NCBI RefSeq assembly: GCF_030272615.1
Contig: NC_081405.1
Coordinates: 571,267,095-571,327,094 of the forward strand
DNA: 60,000 nt
Direction: 5' to 3'
Source of the DNA: Cryptomeria japonica
Taxonomy: Eukaryota; Streptophyta; Pinopsida; Cupressales; Cupressaceae
Position numbers and translations under genes: made by a program. Position 1 is the first letter of the stretch, and each line of letters begins with the position of its first letter. The notes under the pieces were generated by a model that was not told the DNA's origin, made no database searches, and saw only the letters and a program-made list of their open reading frames with translations. Positions 58,425 to 60,000 of this stretch are shown piece after piece.

Positions 58425-58543
58425 AAGAGAGAGAGGGAGAGGGAGAGGGAGAGGGAGAGGGAGAGGGAGAGTAGATAATTTGAGAGACAATGAGTGAGAG
58501 AGAGTGAATGACAGAGAGAGAGAAAAGAGGAGGGATTTCATAA

Positions 58544-58599
<56 letters not shown>

Positions 58600-58790
58600 C
58601 ATAGAGAGAGTGAGATGGAGAGATACAGAGAGTGGTAGAGTGAGATAGAGAGAGAGAGTAGGTAATGAGAGTGAGAGAGAGAGAGAGTGAGAGAGAGAGA
58701 GAGAGTAGGTAATGAGAGAGAGAGAGAGAGTAGGTAATGAGAGAGTGAGCGAGATAGAGTGTGAGTGAGAGAGAGATAGATATATAGAGA
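58425..58790. repeat. GA microsatellite
   Basis: (GAGAGG)n, then long (GA)n with interruptions 'gtaggtaatgagag'. On the minus strand it is a CT tract upstream of the Cys-rich gene, mirroring the CT tracts at 24676 and 41400. Confidence 0.9.
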
Positions 58791-58849
58791 CACAGATACA
58801 TTTAAACATCTAACTATACACATGTATAATATTTAAATATATGTAGCAT

Positions 58850-59260
58850 TGGCGTGAAAATGGGTCTAAGGAATCTTATGTCATAAAAGGTCCTACTAAG
58901 GGGTCCTAGGTATCTTGAGGGGTCCTAGGTATCTTAAAGGGTCCGAGGTTATACTAAGGGGTCCTAGGATATCATTTTAACTTCTAACTATACATGTTTA
59001 ACATTTATACATAACATTGGAAACATATAGAACATAACATTTCAACATATCAAAAAGAAATTTAAATATTTAAAAATCTAGCTATACACATGTATAACAT
59101 TAAAATATATGTAGCATTGGGATGAAAACTAGTCTAAGGATGTAGTAGGATGTATTAAAGGGTTCTCGGTTTCTTACGGGGTCAAAAGATGTCCTAGGAT
59201 GTATTAAGGCATCCTATAATGTCTTAAGAGTTCCTAGGATGTACTAAGGGGTCCTATAGA
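58850..59260. repeat. minisatellite 'aaggggtcctaggat'
   Basis: Degenerate units of 'aggggtcctaggtatctt' and 'gtcctaggatgtatta', plus two copies of a ~270-bp larger unit ('aacatctaactatacacatgtataa' at 58804 and 59077). Related to 41020-41395. Confidence 0.7.
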
Positions 59261-59480
59261 GAGAGAGAGAGAGTAATGAGAGAGATTTAGAAAGGGTAGG
59301 TAATGAGAGATATTGAGAGAGAGAGGGTTATTGTTCATTTTCTATCTATAGTTTATTGTTTCTTTTCTGTCTATGGTTTATTGTTTGTTTGTTTTTCTAG
59401 GGTTTATTGTTCATTTGTTTTTGTCTAGGGTTTATTGTTCGTTTGTTTTTTGTCTAGGGTTTATTGTTCATTTACGCTTT
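59261..59480. repeat. GA tract and ~28-bp tandem repeat
   Basis: A (GA)n stretch to about 59326, then units of 'ctagggtttattgttc' plus a T/G-rich tail, about five copies. Confidence 0.7.
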
Positions 59481-60000
59481 TATTTTTGTTTTCTACCTAG
59501 GGTTTTAAGTTTTAACTATTTTTTATTTTTCTACTTTAAACATAAAATTAAATAAAAAAAAAATTACACTATTAAACAAACATGTTTTTCAAAATTTAAA
59601 ATTTTAACCTACTCGCTACAATTAAAAAATAACAATAAATTAACATGATTTTAGAAAAATAATAATAAAAAATGGAAAAAAAATTAAAAAACAAAGTTAT
59701 GTACCTGGAATGGGGAAAACAATGGTCTGGGGGGTTGGCTAGCAAGTTGAAAAATCGCACTAGTGCTTCCTGAAATCGCTTACCCATTTTCCGAATAGTG
59801 AAAATGAGGAAAAAATTCCTTTAAAAAACAATCAAATACATTTACAAAGTGGGGGCCCGTTTTTTACAAATCGGGCACCTGATTTGTAAAAATTGCATGT
59901 CCATTATGCTTCGGGGGCTTGAACCAAAATGTGCGCTCATTTTATTCACAACTCGGGCCCTCGAAGCGAAACAGACACCTAGTTTGTAAAAATGGGTGCC
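59481..60000 (-). repeat. AT-rich spacer and subterminal repeats of copy C
   Basis: 59481-59825 has no gene. From 59840 to the end, 'gggcacctgatttgtaaaaa', 'gtgcgctcatttt' and 'tagtttgtaaaaatgggtgcc' repeat, like 20095-20245. The end of the element lies beyond the window. Confidence 0.45.

Noticed and set aside
58417-58823. Ser/Leu/Tyr-rich minus-strand frames of 74-130 codons
   Set aside because: Translations of a GA microsatellite.
59341-59480. Telomere-like TAGGGTTTA words
   Set aside because: They occur once per ~28-bp unit with unrelated tails, not as contiguous TTTAGGG repeats, so this is a minisatellite and not an interstitial telomere.

Overview
The window is nuclear DNA of a land plant, most likely a large repeat-rich genome such as a conifer or other gymnosperm. 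The plant call rests on LTR retrotransposons primed by initiator tRNA-Met or a tRNA-Arg-like site, pentatricopeptide-repeat (PPR) gene debris and plant-type GT-AG introns. The gymnosperm guess is inference from nested old repeats. I see no intact ordinary host gene, no rRNA gene and no functional tRNA gene. A 500-N assembly gap lies at 42158-42657.

Layout. 1-2500: PPR gene debris and a dispersed repeat. 2500-6658 plus 17946-19209: one end of a DNA transposon (copy A) with a nine-exon Cys-rich gene, its 3' flank and a 359-bp tandem array. That array is split by an 11.3-kb insertion (6659-17945, 5-bp duplication GTGGG), which holds a gag-bearing LTR unit, a broken ~960-codon ORF and, inside that ORF, a small 2.77-kb LTR element. 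19210-23521: a decayed transposase gene of the same transposon family. 23522-25370: further terminal and 5' fragments of that family. 25533-35900: an unrecognised ORF between two LTR-like repeats, interrupted by a 7.8-kb LTR retrotransposon (27318-35119) that has a shortened gag and a long non-pol ORF in place of pol. 35900-38470: a complex of ~600-bp repeats with a ~500-bp-arm inverted repeat. 38480-39740: PPR pseudogene. 40000-42157: dispersed repeat, minisatellite and CT tract. 42658-53853: the most complete DNA transposon copy (copy B), with transposase (+) and Cys-rich gene (-) converging on the 359-bp array. 53854-60000: AT-rich spacer and a third, divergent Cys-rich gene (copy C).

The main result is the reconstruction of one transposon family from several partial copies. 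It carries a transposase-like gene (helix-turn-helix-like segment, Cys cluster, candidate D-D-D core, BAH-like C-terminal exon) and a second, unrecognised, multi-exon gene with a CxxC...CxxC cluster. The two genes face each other across a satellite-like array, and the ends carry a short hairpin and subterminal repeats. All copies seen are damaged. Many nonsense changes fit C-to-T decay of CAG, CAA and CGA codons, as expected for methylated silent DNA.
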